A stretch of 64,000 bases of DNA from Thiobacillus sp. 0-1251. Its GTDB lineage: Bacteria; Pseudomonadota; Gammaproteobacteria; Burkholderiales; Thiobacillaceae. The notes below the pieces were generated by a model. That model was given only the letters and a program-made list of their open reading frames with translations. It searched no databases and was not told where the DNA came from. The stretch is taken from assembly GCA_001899305.1 (NCBI GenBank), contig MKWL01000011.1, positions 1 to 64,000 on the forward strand, read 5' to 3'. The position numbers were made by a program, and so were the translations under genes. Positions 57,119-64,000 of this stretch are shown here, one piece after another (the stretch's first letter is position 1; every line of letters begins with the position of its first letter).

Positions 57119-60100
57119 TCAAGGCATGCGCAGGAACGCATCCATCGCCGCCGGCGCCAGCGGCCGGCTGAACAGGTAGCCTTGCACTTCGCTGCAGCCG
57201 GCCTCGCGCAGGAACGCCAGTTGCTCCGCCGTTTCCACGCCTTCGGCGATGATGCCCAGCCGCAGACTGCGCGCCAGCTGGATGATGGCGCTGACGATGG
57301 CGGCATCGTCCGGATCGGTGTGGATGTCGCGCACGAAGGACTGGTCGATCTTGAGCCGGTCGACAGCAAAACGCTTGAGATAGCTGAGCGAGGAATAGCC
57401 TGTGCCGAAGTCGTCGATCGCCAGCCGAATGCCCAGGGCTTTCAGCTGCCGAACCGTGTCCAGGGTGTTCTCCACATCCTGCAGCAGGATGGATTCAGTC
57501 AGCTCCAGTTCCAGCAGGTGCGGCGGCAGCCCGCTGCGCGCCAGCGCGCCCGCCACGGTCTCGATCAGGCCGGCACGACGAAACTGCAGGGCAGACAGGT
57601 TGACCGACATGATGATATCGGGCAATCCCGCTTGCCGCCACGTCTGTGCCTGGCGGCAGGATTGTTCGATCACCCAGGCGCCGATGGGCACGATCAGGCC
57701 ACTGTCTTCCGCCACCGGGATGAAACGGGCCGGCGATATGTCGCCCAGTTCCGGGTTGTTCCAGCGCAGCAGCGCCTCCACGCCGGTCACCTTGCCGCTG
57801 TCGGCATCCAACTGCGGCTGGTAATGCAACTGCAGTTCAGCCCGGTAGAGCGCCTGATGCAGACGGTTCTGCAGCATCAGATGCTCGCGGGCCTGCCGGT
57901 TCATGCGGTCGTCGAAGAAGCGGTAGGTGTTGCGGCCCGCGTCCTTGGCGTTGTACATGGCCGTATCGGCCTTCTGCAGCAGGCTGTCGAAATCGCTGCC
58001 GTCCTGCGGATACATGGCGATGCCGATACTGCAGGATGCGTTCATCGCGTGGCCGTTGATCTCCACCGGCTCGGCCAGCAGCCTGAGGATGTCTGCCGCG
58101 ACGCGCTCCACCGTTTCCATGTCCGGAATCTCGTTGAGCAGCAGGATGAATTCGTCGCCGCCCTGGCGGCTGATGGTGTCGCTGTCACGCGTGCTGTGCG
58201 TCAGCCGCTTGACGGCTTCCAGCAGGAGCTGGTCGCCTGCAACATGCCCCAGGGTGTCGTTCACGCGTTTGAAGTTGTCGAGGTCGAGGAACAGCATCGC
58301 CACCAGTTTCTGCGACCGTTGCGCCCTGGCCAGCGCCTGCTCGAAACGGTCGCGCAGCAGCACGCGGTTGGGCAGGCCGGTAAGGACATCATGATGGGCG
58401 AGAAATTCGATGCGCGCCTCCGCCTGCCTGCGCTCGGTGATGTCCTGGCAGGCGCCATACAGGCGGTTTCCGGCCTGGTCATCTGCCGCCTCCATGGCCA
58501 GCGTATACGCCCGGATGTAGTGGACGGCGCCGTCCTTCGCGAGGATGCGCAACTCGCATTCGCTACGCTGGCCCGGCGCGAGATAGGCAATATTGCGATC
58601 GAATTCGGCGAAATCATCCGGGTGAACGAGATGGCGCCAGCAGCCTTTCGCCATGATCTCATCCAGCGAATAGCCGAAGACCTGATCTGCCGAAGTCGTC
58701 GCCCAGTCGATGATCAGGTCCCCGTCCGCCGTCTGCATGCAGGAGTACAGCAGGTCGGTCGACACGCTGGAAATCAGGCGGTAGCGCTCTTCGCTCTCGC
58801 GCAGCGCCTGCTCCATCCGCTTGCGTTCGCTGATGTCGATGAAGTTGACCACTGCCCCTACCAGCTGGCCGTTGTGGTACATGGGATGGGACCAGTATTC
58901 GACCGGGAAGCTGGTGCCATCCTTGCGCCAGTGCACTTCGCTGTCCACATGGGTGGGCTTGCCCTCCAGGGTGGAACTGCGGATGTGGCACTGCTCCTTC
59001 GGATAGGGGCGGCCGTCCGGATAGCTGTGGTGGATCAGGGCATGGATACTCTTGCCGAGGACCTCCGCCTGCGTGTAGCCCAGCATGTCGAGACACGCCG
59101 GATTCACGAACGTGCAGATGCCCTGGCTGTCGACCCCGAAAATCGCCTCGGGGGATGCGTCCAGCAGCAGGCGAAAACGCTCTTCGCTCTCGCGCAGCGC
59201 GGCCAGGGCTGCACGATGGCCCATGACCACGCCGAGGTCGGCAGCCAGCTTCTCCAGCAGGATCACCTTTTCCGGACCGAACGCATGGGGCTCTTCGCTA
59301 TACACCGTCAGGGCGCCGATGATCCGTCCATACGCCCGCAACGGCGTCGCGGCCGACGATCGATAACCATGGAGGAGCGCACGTTCCCGCCACGGCGCAA
59401 ACTGTTGATTGGTCTCGGTGTCGTCGTTGATCGCCGTGATGCCCAGGCGTATGGCGGTCCCGGTGGGTCCCTGGCCCTGGGGGGAGTCGTCGCAGCGGAT
59501 TTCCACCTTGGACAGATACGTATTCTCGAAACCCGCCTCTGCCACCGAATCGACCGTGACGCCGTCCTCGTTCACCAGGCCGACCCAGGCCATGCGGAAC
59601 AGATCGTCCCGCACCAGTTCCTGACAGATGCGTGCCATCAGTTCGTGCTCGGGCCGCTCCGCCACCAGCATTTCGTTCACTGCCGCGATGATCTGCAGCA
59701 ACAGGTTGCGCTGCCGCATGGCCAGCGCCTCGCGCCGCAGCTCGGTCACCTCGCGCAGGCTGCCCACCATGCGCAGCGGGTTGCCCTCGGCGTCGCGTTC
59801 CACGACCTCGCCACGGTTATGCAGCCAGATCGAGGTGCCGTCGGCGTGCCGGATGCGATGTTCGCGATCGAATACCGCATTGCCATCGAGACAGGCCCGT
59901 ATCGCCGACATCACGCCGGCCCGATCCTGCTCCTGCAGGCATGCAATGGCCTCCTGCCAGGTATGCTCGGTCTGCTGCACGTCCAGGCCCATCAGGCGCG
60001 CCCACTGCGGATTGTGTCGTACCCGTCCGCTCCGCAAATTCCAGTCCCACACGCCTTCGCCGAGGAGCGCCAAGGCATAGGCCTGTTCGCTGCCATCGGG

Positions 60101-60397
60101 AAGCGGTTTGCCGGCCTTGCCCGCCTTCCTCTCGGCAGCGGGATCACGCCCCTCCGCCAGCAATGCCCGGGCGGCACAGCGGCGGCGTCTTGCCTCGCCC
60201 AGCGTCACCTCCGGGTATACCCCCAGGGCCAGGGTCTTGCGTTTGCCCCCAAAGCGATAATCCAGCCGCCAGTAGCGCGAGCCATCCGGATTCAGCAGCA
60301 GATACATGCCGCCGCCGTCTGCCAGCTTGAGCGGCTTGGCCGTCGGATGTGTCTGACGGATACGGCGGTCGGTAAGAGGCGTGGCAATACGGGCCAT
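57119..60397 (-). CDS. Integrase Arm DNA-binding domain fused to PAS-GAF-PAS-PAS-GGDEF-EAL
   Basis: A continuous 1092-residue protein. Residues 1-90 are a DUF4102/Arm DNA-binding domain as in P4-type integrases (LTDRRIRQTHPTAKPLKLAD, GMYLLLNPDGSRYWRLDYRF, GKRKTLALGVYPEVTLGEAR); no catalytic recombinase domain follows. Next come PAS (about 105-220), GAF (230-395), PAS (405-525), PAS (535-655), GGDEF (660-825; GGDEF at 746-750, RDSD I-site at 737-740) and EAL (835-1085; EAL at 874-876, [14 protein letters not shown]). There is no membrane segment. The GGDEF and EAL motifs are intact. A DNA-binding second-messenger enzyme is implied, possibly acting on repeats just upstream of its own start. The ATG at 60397 has no strong ribosome binding site. 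Confidence 0.9.
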   Translation of the reverse strand: MARIATPLTDRRIRQTHPTAKPLKLADGGGMYLLLNPDGSRYWRLDYRFGGKRKTLALGVYPEVTLGEARRRRCAARALLAEGRDPAAERKAGKAGKPLPDGSEQAYALALLGEGVWDWNLRSGRVRHNPQWARLMGLDVQQTEHTWQEAIACLQEQDRAGVMSAIRACLDGNAVFDREHRIRHADGTSIWLHNRGEVVERDAEGNPLRMVGSLREVTELRREALAMRQRNLLLQIIAAVNEMLVAERPEHELMARICQELVRDDLFRMAWVGLVNEDGVTVDSVAEAGFENTYLSKVEIRCDDSPQGQGPTGTAIRLGITAINDDTETNQQFAPWRERALLHGYRSSAATPLRAYGRIIGALTVYSEEPHAFGPEKVILLEKLAADLGVVMGHRAALAALRESEERFRLLLDASPEAIFGVDSQGICTFVNPACLDMLGYTQAEVLGKSIHALIHHSYPDGRPYPKEQCHIRSSTLEGKPTHVDSEVHWRKDGTSFPVEYWSHPMYHNGQLVGAVVNFIDISERKRMEQALRESEERYRLISSVSTDLLYSCMQTADGDLIIDWATTSADQVFGYSLDEIMAKGCWRHLVHPDDFAEFDRNIAYLAPGQRSECELRILAKDGAVHYIRAYTLAMEAADDQAGNRLYGACQDITERRQAEARIEFLAHHDVLTGLPNRVLLRDRFEQALARAQRSQKLVAMLFLDLDNFKRVNDTLGHVAGDQLLLEAVKRLTHSTRDSDTISRQGGDEFILLLNEIPDMETVERVAADILRLLAEPVEINGHAMNASCSIGIAMYPQDGSDFDSLLQKADTAMYNAKDAGRNTYRFFDDRMNRQAREHLMLQNRLHQALYRAELQLHYQPQLDADSGKVTGVEALLRWNNPELGDISPARFIPVAEDSGLIVPIGAWVIEQSCRQAQTWRQAGLPDIIMSVNLSALQFRRAGLIETVAGALARSGLPPHLLELELTESILLQDVENTLDTVRQLKALGIRLAIDDFGTGYSSLSYLKRFAVDRLKIDQSFVRDIHTDPDDAAIVSAIIQLARSLRLGIIAEGVETAEQLAFLREAGCSEVQGYLFSRPLAPAAMDAFLRMP

Positions 60398-60987
60398 GAC
60401 AAAAGCAAAATGATTTTCGTAATGTCATCATCATACCGACAGATGCCGTCAGGTATACCGTCAAAAATATTCATGATAAACAGTACGAATTACAGCATTT
60501 TCATACGGGCATGCCGCTTTGCCATATCGACTGATTCAATCGCGTCATCCACCCATTCGTTCGTTTTCCATATTGGATTTCTCGATTTTTTCCACTTGGC
60601 CTGACGACCTCACCAACGAAGGCAAGCCAATCGACGCGGCCGTCCGAATCCACAACGGCCCCGCAGATCCAGTCATCGCGGCGTGGATATCGAAGTAACG
60701 GCAGCAATCGCGGCGGGCCGCGACCGATAAAAGCAGGAACGACTCGGCCCCACCGGGTGTTCCCCAGTGCCGCAACATTTCATCTGCGCGTTGAAGGTCC
60801 GCCACCGGCTGCGTATCTGTTGCGCCCCGATCCGCGCAGAGATCTGCCACACCACCGAATACCGCGCGCTCCATACCGATCTGGCGCGCGATTCGACCCG
60901 ACACACGTAAACATTCGCGCCTTTCAACTTAAAATCCCTCTGGACGCCTGCGCTTCGGCGCGCTCACCCACCGCATCGCACCCCCAC
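60398..60987. other. Divergent intergenic region between the Arm-GGDEF gene and mscS-like gene
   Basis: About 590 bases with no convincing gene. The left 150 bases are unusually AT-rich and carry the direct repeats at 60433-60463. In the right part several frames are open (for example 60545-60904 on the minus strand) but show no family motifs and look like GC-driven chance frames or old debris. Confidence 0.55.
60433..60463. repeat. Three direct 9-mer repeats upstream of the Arm-domain gene
   Basis: On the plus strand ATACCGACA (60433), ATGCCGTCA (60443) and ATACCGTCA (60455) form a consensus AT[AG]CCG[TA]CA at 10- and 12-base steps, about one helical turn apart. They begin 36 bases upstream of the start codon of the Arm-domain fusion, in an AT-rich setting. 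Integrase Arm domains bind short direct repeats of this kind, so these may be its autoregulatory sites. Confidence 0.6.
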
Positions 60988-62082
60988 ATGAACGACCTCA
61001 TACAGCGCCTCGACCTCTCCTTCCTCGCCGCTTCCTGGATTCACCAGGTGATGACGCTCATCGTCGCCATCACCCTGCTCAACGTCGGCGCCTATTACCT
61101 GCTGCGCCGCATCGAAAAGATCGCCGCGCGCACCGCAACCGTCTGGGACGATGCTCTGATCAAGGCCACGCGCAAACCTCTCACGCTCATCCTGTGGGTG
61201 ATCGGCACGACTTATGCCATCCAGATCGTGCACCAGCATCTCGGCACGCCGGTCTTCGATTTCGTTCTGCCTGCCCGCAACACCCTCATCATCGTCGCGC
61301 TGGCCTGGTTCCTGATGCGACTGATCAGCCAGGCCTCGCGCAATCTCCTCGTCCGCAGCGTCGAAACGGGGCACGGCGTGGACGCCACCACGGTCGACGC
61401 GCTTTCCAAGCTGGGGCGGGTCTCGATCATCGTCGTGGCCACGCTGGTCATCCTGCAGAATCTCGGATTCAGCGTGTCCGGCGTGTTGGCGTTCGGCGGC
61501 ATCGGCGGCATTGCCGTCGGCTTCGCTGCCAAGGACATGCTGGCCAACTTCTTCGGCGGCCTCACCATCTACCTGGACCGGCCGTTCACAGTGGGCGAAT
61601 GGATCCGCTCGCCCGACCACCAGATCGAGGGCACAGTGGAATACATCGGCTGGCGCCACACCCGTGTGCGCGCCTTCAACAAGAACCCGATCTATGTGCC
61701 CAACGCGCTGTTCACCACCATCGTGGTGGAAAACCCGACCCGCATGACCAACCGGCGCATCAAGGAGACCATCGGCATCCGCTATGCCGACCTCGACAAG
61801 ATGGCCCCCATCGTCGCCGACGTGAAGACCATGCTGCAGAATCACCCCGAGATCGACACCGGTGCCACGCTGATCGTCAACTTCAACCAGTTTGCCGCGT
61901 CGTCGCTGGATTTCTTCATCTACACCTTCACCAAAACCGTCGAGTGGGTGCACTACCACGAGGTCAAGCAGGACGTGCTGTTGAAAATCGCCGACATCAT
62001 CCGGAAGCATGGTGCGGAGATCGCCTTCCCCACCCGCACCGTGCATCTCGAATCGGCCGCCGAAGAAGCCGCGGCCGACTAG
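60988..62082 (+). CDS. MscS-family small-conductance mechanosensitive channel
   Basis: A 364-residue MscS-like channel. Three to four membrane helices occupy residues 20-170. The pore helix and beta domain carry the signature GGIGGIAVGFAAKDMLANFF (about 168-187), GLTIYLDRPFTVGEWI and YVPNALFTTIVVENPTRMTN. A C-terminal alpha/beta domain ends at FPTRTVHLESAAEEAAAD. It should release solutes on hypo-osmotic shock. The ATG at 60988 is the start right before the first helix; upstream in-frame sequence is not conserved. Confidence 0.9.
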   Translation: MNDLIQRLDLSFLAASWIHQVMTLIVAITLLNVGAYYLLRRIEKIAARTATVWDDALIKATRKPLTLILWVIGTTYAIQIVHQHLGTPVFDFVLPARNTLIIVALAWFLMRLISQASRNLLVRSVETGHGVDATTVDALSKLGRVSIIVVATLVILQNLGFSVSGVLAFGGIGGIAVGFAAKDMLANFFGGLTIYLDRPFTVGEWIRSPDHQIEGTVEYIGWRHTRVRAFNKNPIYVPNALFTTIVVENPTRMTNRRIKETIGIRYADLDKMAPIVADVKTMLQNHPEIDTGATLIVNFNQFAASSLDFFIYTFTKTVEWVHYHEVKQDVLLKIADIIRKHGAEIAFPTRTVHLESAAEEAAAD

Positions 62083-62388
62083 CGGCACGCGTCGCTCGCG
62101 GCGGCTTTTCCGGGCGGCGAAAGCCATGTGATCGCCTGCAGCCCAGTCCAGCCGCGGAGGCAGTTCGTCCGCCTTGCCAAGACGTGCCCCGCTCCTCATA
62201 CTGGCTTGACGAATTGGTCTTTTGGTCAGTCTCCTCCTGCCCCCAGCGGGCACTCTGTCGGCTTTCCTCATTGGCATCATTACCGCGCGCCCGGGCGCGG
62301 CTGCCGCAGTTCCACTGCGATCTTTCGCCTATCCACCCATGCCAGCGCACGGCTTCCTCGTGCCTTGGTCATCATGAGGAATCACGCC
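62083..62388 (+). other. Leader region of infA
   Basis: No gene is seen in these 306 bases. A TTGACG hexamer occurs at about 62207 but no matching -10 element is clear. The length is compatible with a long 5' leader for the IF-1 gene. Confidence 0.45.
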
Positions 62389-62655
62389 ATGGCAAAAGAA
62401 GAACTTGTAGAAATGGAAGGCGTCGTCAACGAAGTCCTCCCGCAAACCCGCTTCCGCGTCACGCTGGACAACGGCTTTGAAATCACCGCCTACGCCTCCG
62501 GCAAAATGCGCAAGCACCGCATCCGCATCCTGGCCGGCGACAAGGTCACCATCGAAATGTCGCCCTACGACCTCACCAAGGGCCGCATCAATTTCCGCCA
62601 CAAGGATAGCCACGTCCAGGCGCCACGGCCGACCGCGCCCAGAAAATTCAACTGA
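62389..62655 (+). CDS. infA: Translation initiation factor IF-1 (second, long form)
   Basis: An 88-residue OB-fold protein that binds the ribosomal A site with IF-2 and IF-3. [40 protein letters not shown] and [13 protein letters not shown] are IF-1 motifs. It is longer than the usual 72 residues by a basic C-terminal tail ([16 protein letters not shown]). Betaproteobacteria commonly carry such an extra IF-1 outside the ribosomal-protein cluster, and no ribosomal genes are nearby. The stop overlaps the next start (TGATG). Confidence 0.93.
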   Translation: MAKEELVEMEGVVNEVLPQTRFRVTLDNGFEITAYASGKMRKHRIRILAGDKVTIEMSPYDLTKGRINFRHKDSHVQAPRPTAPRKFN

Positions 62656-62960
62656 TGCAAGGGCTGGCGGGCATGCACGAAACCGATTCGCCTACTGCTC
62701 CCGTGCGCGAAGCCGCCAAGCCGCATCCTCTCGGTGTCTGCAAGGCCTGCGGCGCCATCACCTACCGCAAGGAATCCGTCGGCCAGCGCTGCATCCGCAT
62801 CCGGCGCGGGACGCGCTGCAGCGGCATCGTCGCCGTCGCCACGCGGGACGCCTGCTGGAAACAATGCGCGAGCTGCAGCGGCACCGGAAAACGCGACAAC
62901 ACACCCTGCACCTATTGCCGCGGCATCGGCTGGAACCTGGCCAAACCCTGGAGCCTGTAA
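62655..62960 (+). CDS. Small Cys-rich zinc-ribbon protein
   Basis: A 101-residue protein with paired Cys motifs: VCKACGAITYRK, then CASCSGTGKRDNTPCTYCRG, which matches the DnaJ-type CxxCxGxG repeat. A third cluster (QRCIRIRRGTRCSG) lies between. It likely binds one or two zinc ions; RNA or chaperone functions are possible but unproven. The start at 62655 shares one base with the infA stop; an ATG at 62673 is an alternative. Cotranscription and coupling with infA suggest a translation-related role. Confidence 0.65.
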   Translation: MQGLAGMHETDSPTAPVREAAKPHPLGVCKACGAITYRKESVGQRCIRIRRGTRCSGIVAVATRDACWKQCASCSGTGKRDNTPCTYCRGIGWNLAKPWSL

Positions 62961-63086
62961 GTCCCAGCGGCCTGACGCCGGGTGGCGCGACCGCATGACA
63001 TAATGTTCCGGCCTTCCACGCCGTAAACCCACTTAACCATGCATGGAAGTCGGGCCATCACTGCGTCCGTCACGAACCCCTATCCG

Positions 63087-64000
63087 ATGCGCTCCATCAC
63101 CCGCCGTATTTTCCTCTGCCTGTTGGCAGGTCTCAGTGTTCCCGTCCTGGCCCAGGATCTGCCGCCCCTCTCCCATGCGGTAACGGGGAGCGACACCGAC
63201 TACACCATCAAGCAAGGCGATTCCCTGACCGCCATCGGCGCCCGCTTCGGCCTGGCGCCCAAACTGCTGGCCCGGCAGAACGGCCTGCCCGTCAACGCCA
63301 GGCTCCACCCCGGCCAGCAGCTGCACGTCCATCATCCCCACATCGTCCCGGCGACGCTCGACGACGGCATCCTCGTCAACTTGCCGCAAAGCATGCTGTT
63401 CAACTTCAGCCAGGGCACGCTGGTTTCCGCCTATCCCGTCGGCCTGGGCAAGCCCAGCTGGCCCACCCCGCAGGGCGAATTCAGGATCGTCAATCGGCAG
63501 GCGAACAAGCCCTGGCTGGTGCCCAAATCGATCCAGGAGGAAATGCGCCGCGAAGGGAAAATCGTGCAGGAGGAAGTGCCCCCCGGCCCCGACAACCCCC
63601 TGGGCAAACACTGGCTCGGCTTGAATCTGTGGGGCTACGGCATCCACGGCACCATCGCGCCGGCGAGCGTCTACCATTTCCAGAGCCATGGCTGCATTCG
63701 TCTGCATCCCGATGATATTGCGGAACTTTTCGACCAGGTGCGGATCGGAACGCAGGGACGTCTCATTTACCAGCCGGTTTTGCTGGCGGTGATCGAAGAC
63801 GGCCGCATCCTGCTCGAAGTCCATCGGGACATCTACAAGAAGGGAATCGATCCCGCGCGAACCGTGCGCGATCTGGCTGCAGCCAACGGCTTGAGCCAGG
63901 CCATCGATTGGCCTAAAGTGGACGCCGTAATCGCCGCTCAGGATGGATTGGCCGAGGAAGTAGGCCATCTGCCAAGCAACGGATTGAAAGGACAACCATG
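63087..64000 (+). CDS. L,D-transpeptidase with LysM domain (3' end at window edge)
   Basis: The frame encodes a signal peptide (MRSITRRIFLCLLAGLSVPV...LAQ), a LysM domain (YTIKQGDSLTAIGARFGLAP) and a YkuD catalytic domain with GIHGTIAPAS and the nucleophile Cys in SHGCIRLHPDD (about residue 207). Such enzymes crosslink peptidoglycan or attach lipoproteins to it. An in-frame ATG at 63039 is an alternative start. No stop lies before base 64000, but the last bases AAAGGACAACCATG look like the ribosome binding site and start of a following gene, so this gene probably ends in an ATGA overlap right at the edge. Confidence 0.87.
   Translation, partial: MRSITRRIFLCLLAGLSVPVLAQDLPPLSHAVTGSDTDYTIKQGDSLTAIGARFGLAPKLLARQNGLPVNARLHPGQQLHVHHPHIVPATLDDGILVNLPQSMLFNFSQGTLVSAYPVGLGKPSWPTPQGEFRIVNRQANKPWLVPKSIQEEMRREGKIVQEEVPPGPDNPLGKHWLGLNLWGYGIHGTIAPASVYHFQSHGCIRLHPDDIAELFDQVRIGTQGRLIYQPVLLAVIEDGRILLEVHRDIYKKGIDPARTVRDLAAANGLSQAIDWPKVDAVIAAQDGLAEEVGHLPSNGLKGQP

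Noticed and set aside
60545..60904. Minus-strand 119-codon frame in the gap before the MscS gene
   Set aside because: No recognisable domain, several overlapping alternative frames equally open, no ribosome binding site; kept only as an unassigned gap.
1..64000. CRISPR arrays, insertion sequences, rRNA genes
   Set aside because: No spaced repeat arrays, transposase motifs, terminal inverted repeats or rRNA-like sequence were seen.

Overview
The window is about 63% GC and reads as the chromosome of a Gram-negative proteobacterium, most probably a betaproteobacterium. The support is a long-form second IF-1 of the betaproteobacterial type, a tripartite RND pump with a NodT-type lipoprotein, a Tat-exported three-subunit formate dehydrogenase, and several multi-PAS GGDEF/EAL proteins. 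The taxonomic placement is an inference from gene content; no rRNA gene is present.

Layout. (1) 1-5.9 kb is an RHS/SpvB-type polymorphic toxin locus. It holds the C-terminal part of a SpvB/FG-GAP protein, an RHS protein with a low-GC toxin-like tip, a 4-bp-overlapping small membrane protein (candidate immunity), and a decayed toxin tip. (2) 5.9-11.7 kb carries mostly independent small genes: VIT1/CCC1 metal transporter, VOC protein, EamA exporter, lipoprotein, Cu/Zn SOD, DUF488, a YiiD-like thioesterase and an exported metallophosphoesterase. (3) 11.7-31.5 kb lies entirely on the minus strand. It contains a plasma-membrane-type H+ P-ATPase and a tightly packed train running pgm, RND efflux (outer membrane factor, adaptor, pump), glgP, glgX, ackA, phosphoketolase and DUF389. 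The metabolic genes form a route from glycogen to glucose-1-P and glucose-6-P and, through phosphoketolase and acetate kinase, to acetate plus ATP. (4) 31.8-39 kb carries a duplicated-repeat acidic protein, a large Cache-HAMP-PAS3-GGDEF-EAL receptor, a DksA-like zinc finger protein, HPF, and an APH/P-loop kinase fusion. (5) 39.2-44 kb is a second RHS locus with its own membrane-protein neighbour, followed on the minus strand by a MazF/PemK-type toxin, its antitoxin and a truncated XRE regulator. (6) 46-56.2 kb is a complete selenocysteine island on the minus strand: fdoG with an in-frame UGA at codon 196, fdoH, fdoI, fdhE, selA, a Tat-exported transglutaminase, selB and tRNA-Sec. (7) 56.4-60.5 kb has a HicA-like protein overlapping an exported protein. 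Next to it is an unusual protein joining a phage-integrase-type Arm DNA-binding domain (DUF4102) to PAS-GAF-PAS-PAS-GGDEF-EAL, with three direct 9-mer repeats just upstream of its start. (8) 61-64 kb has an MscS channel, IF-1, a small zinc-ribbon protein and a LysM L,D-transpeptidase cut by the window end.

The most interesting observations are the Arm-domain/c-di-GMP fusion with its putative operator, the self-contained Sec/formate dehydrogenase island with a coupled transglutaminase, the two RHS loci with candidate immunity genes and toxin debris, and the glycogen-phosphoketolase operon that also contains an RND pump.
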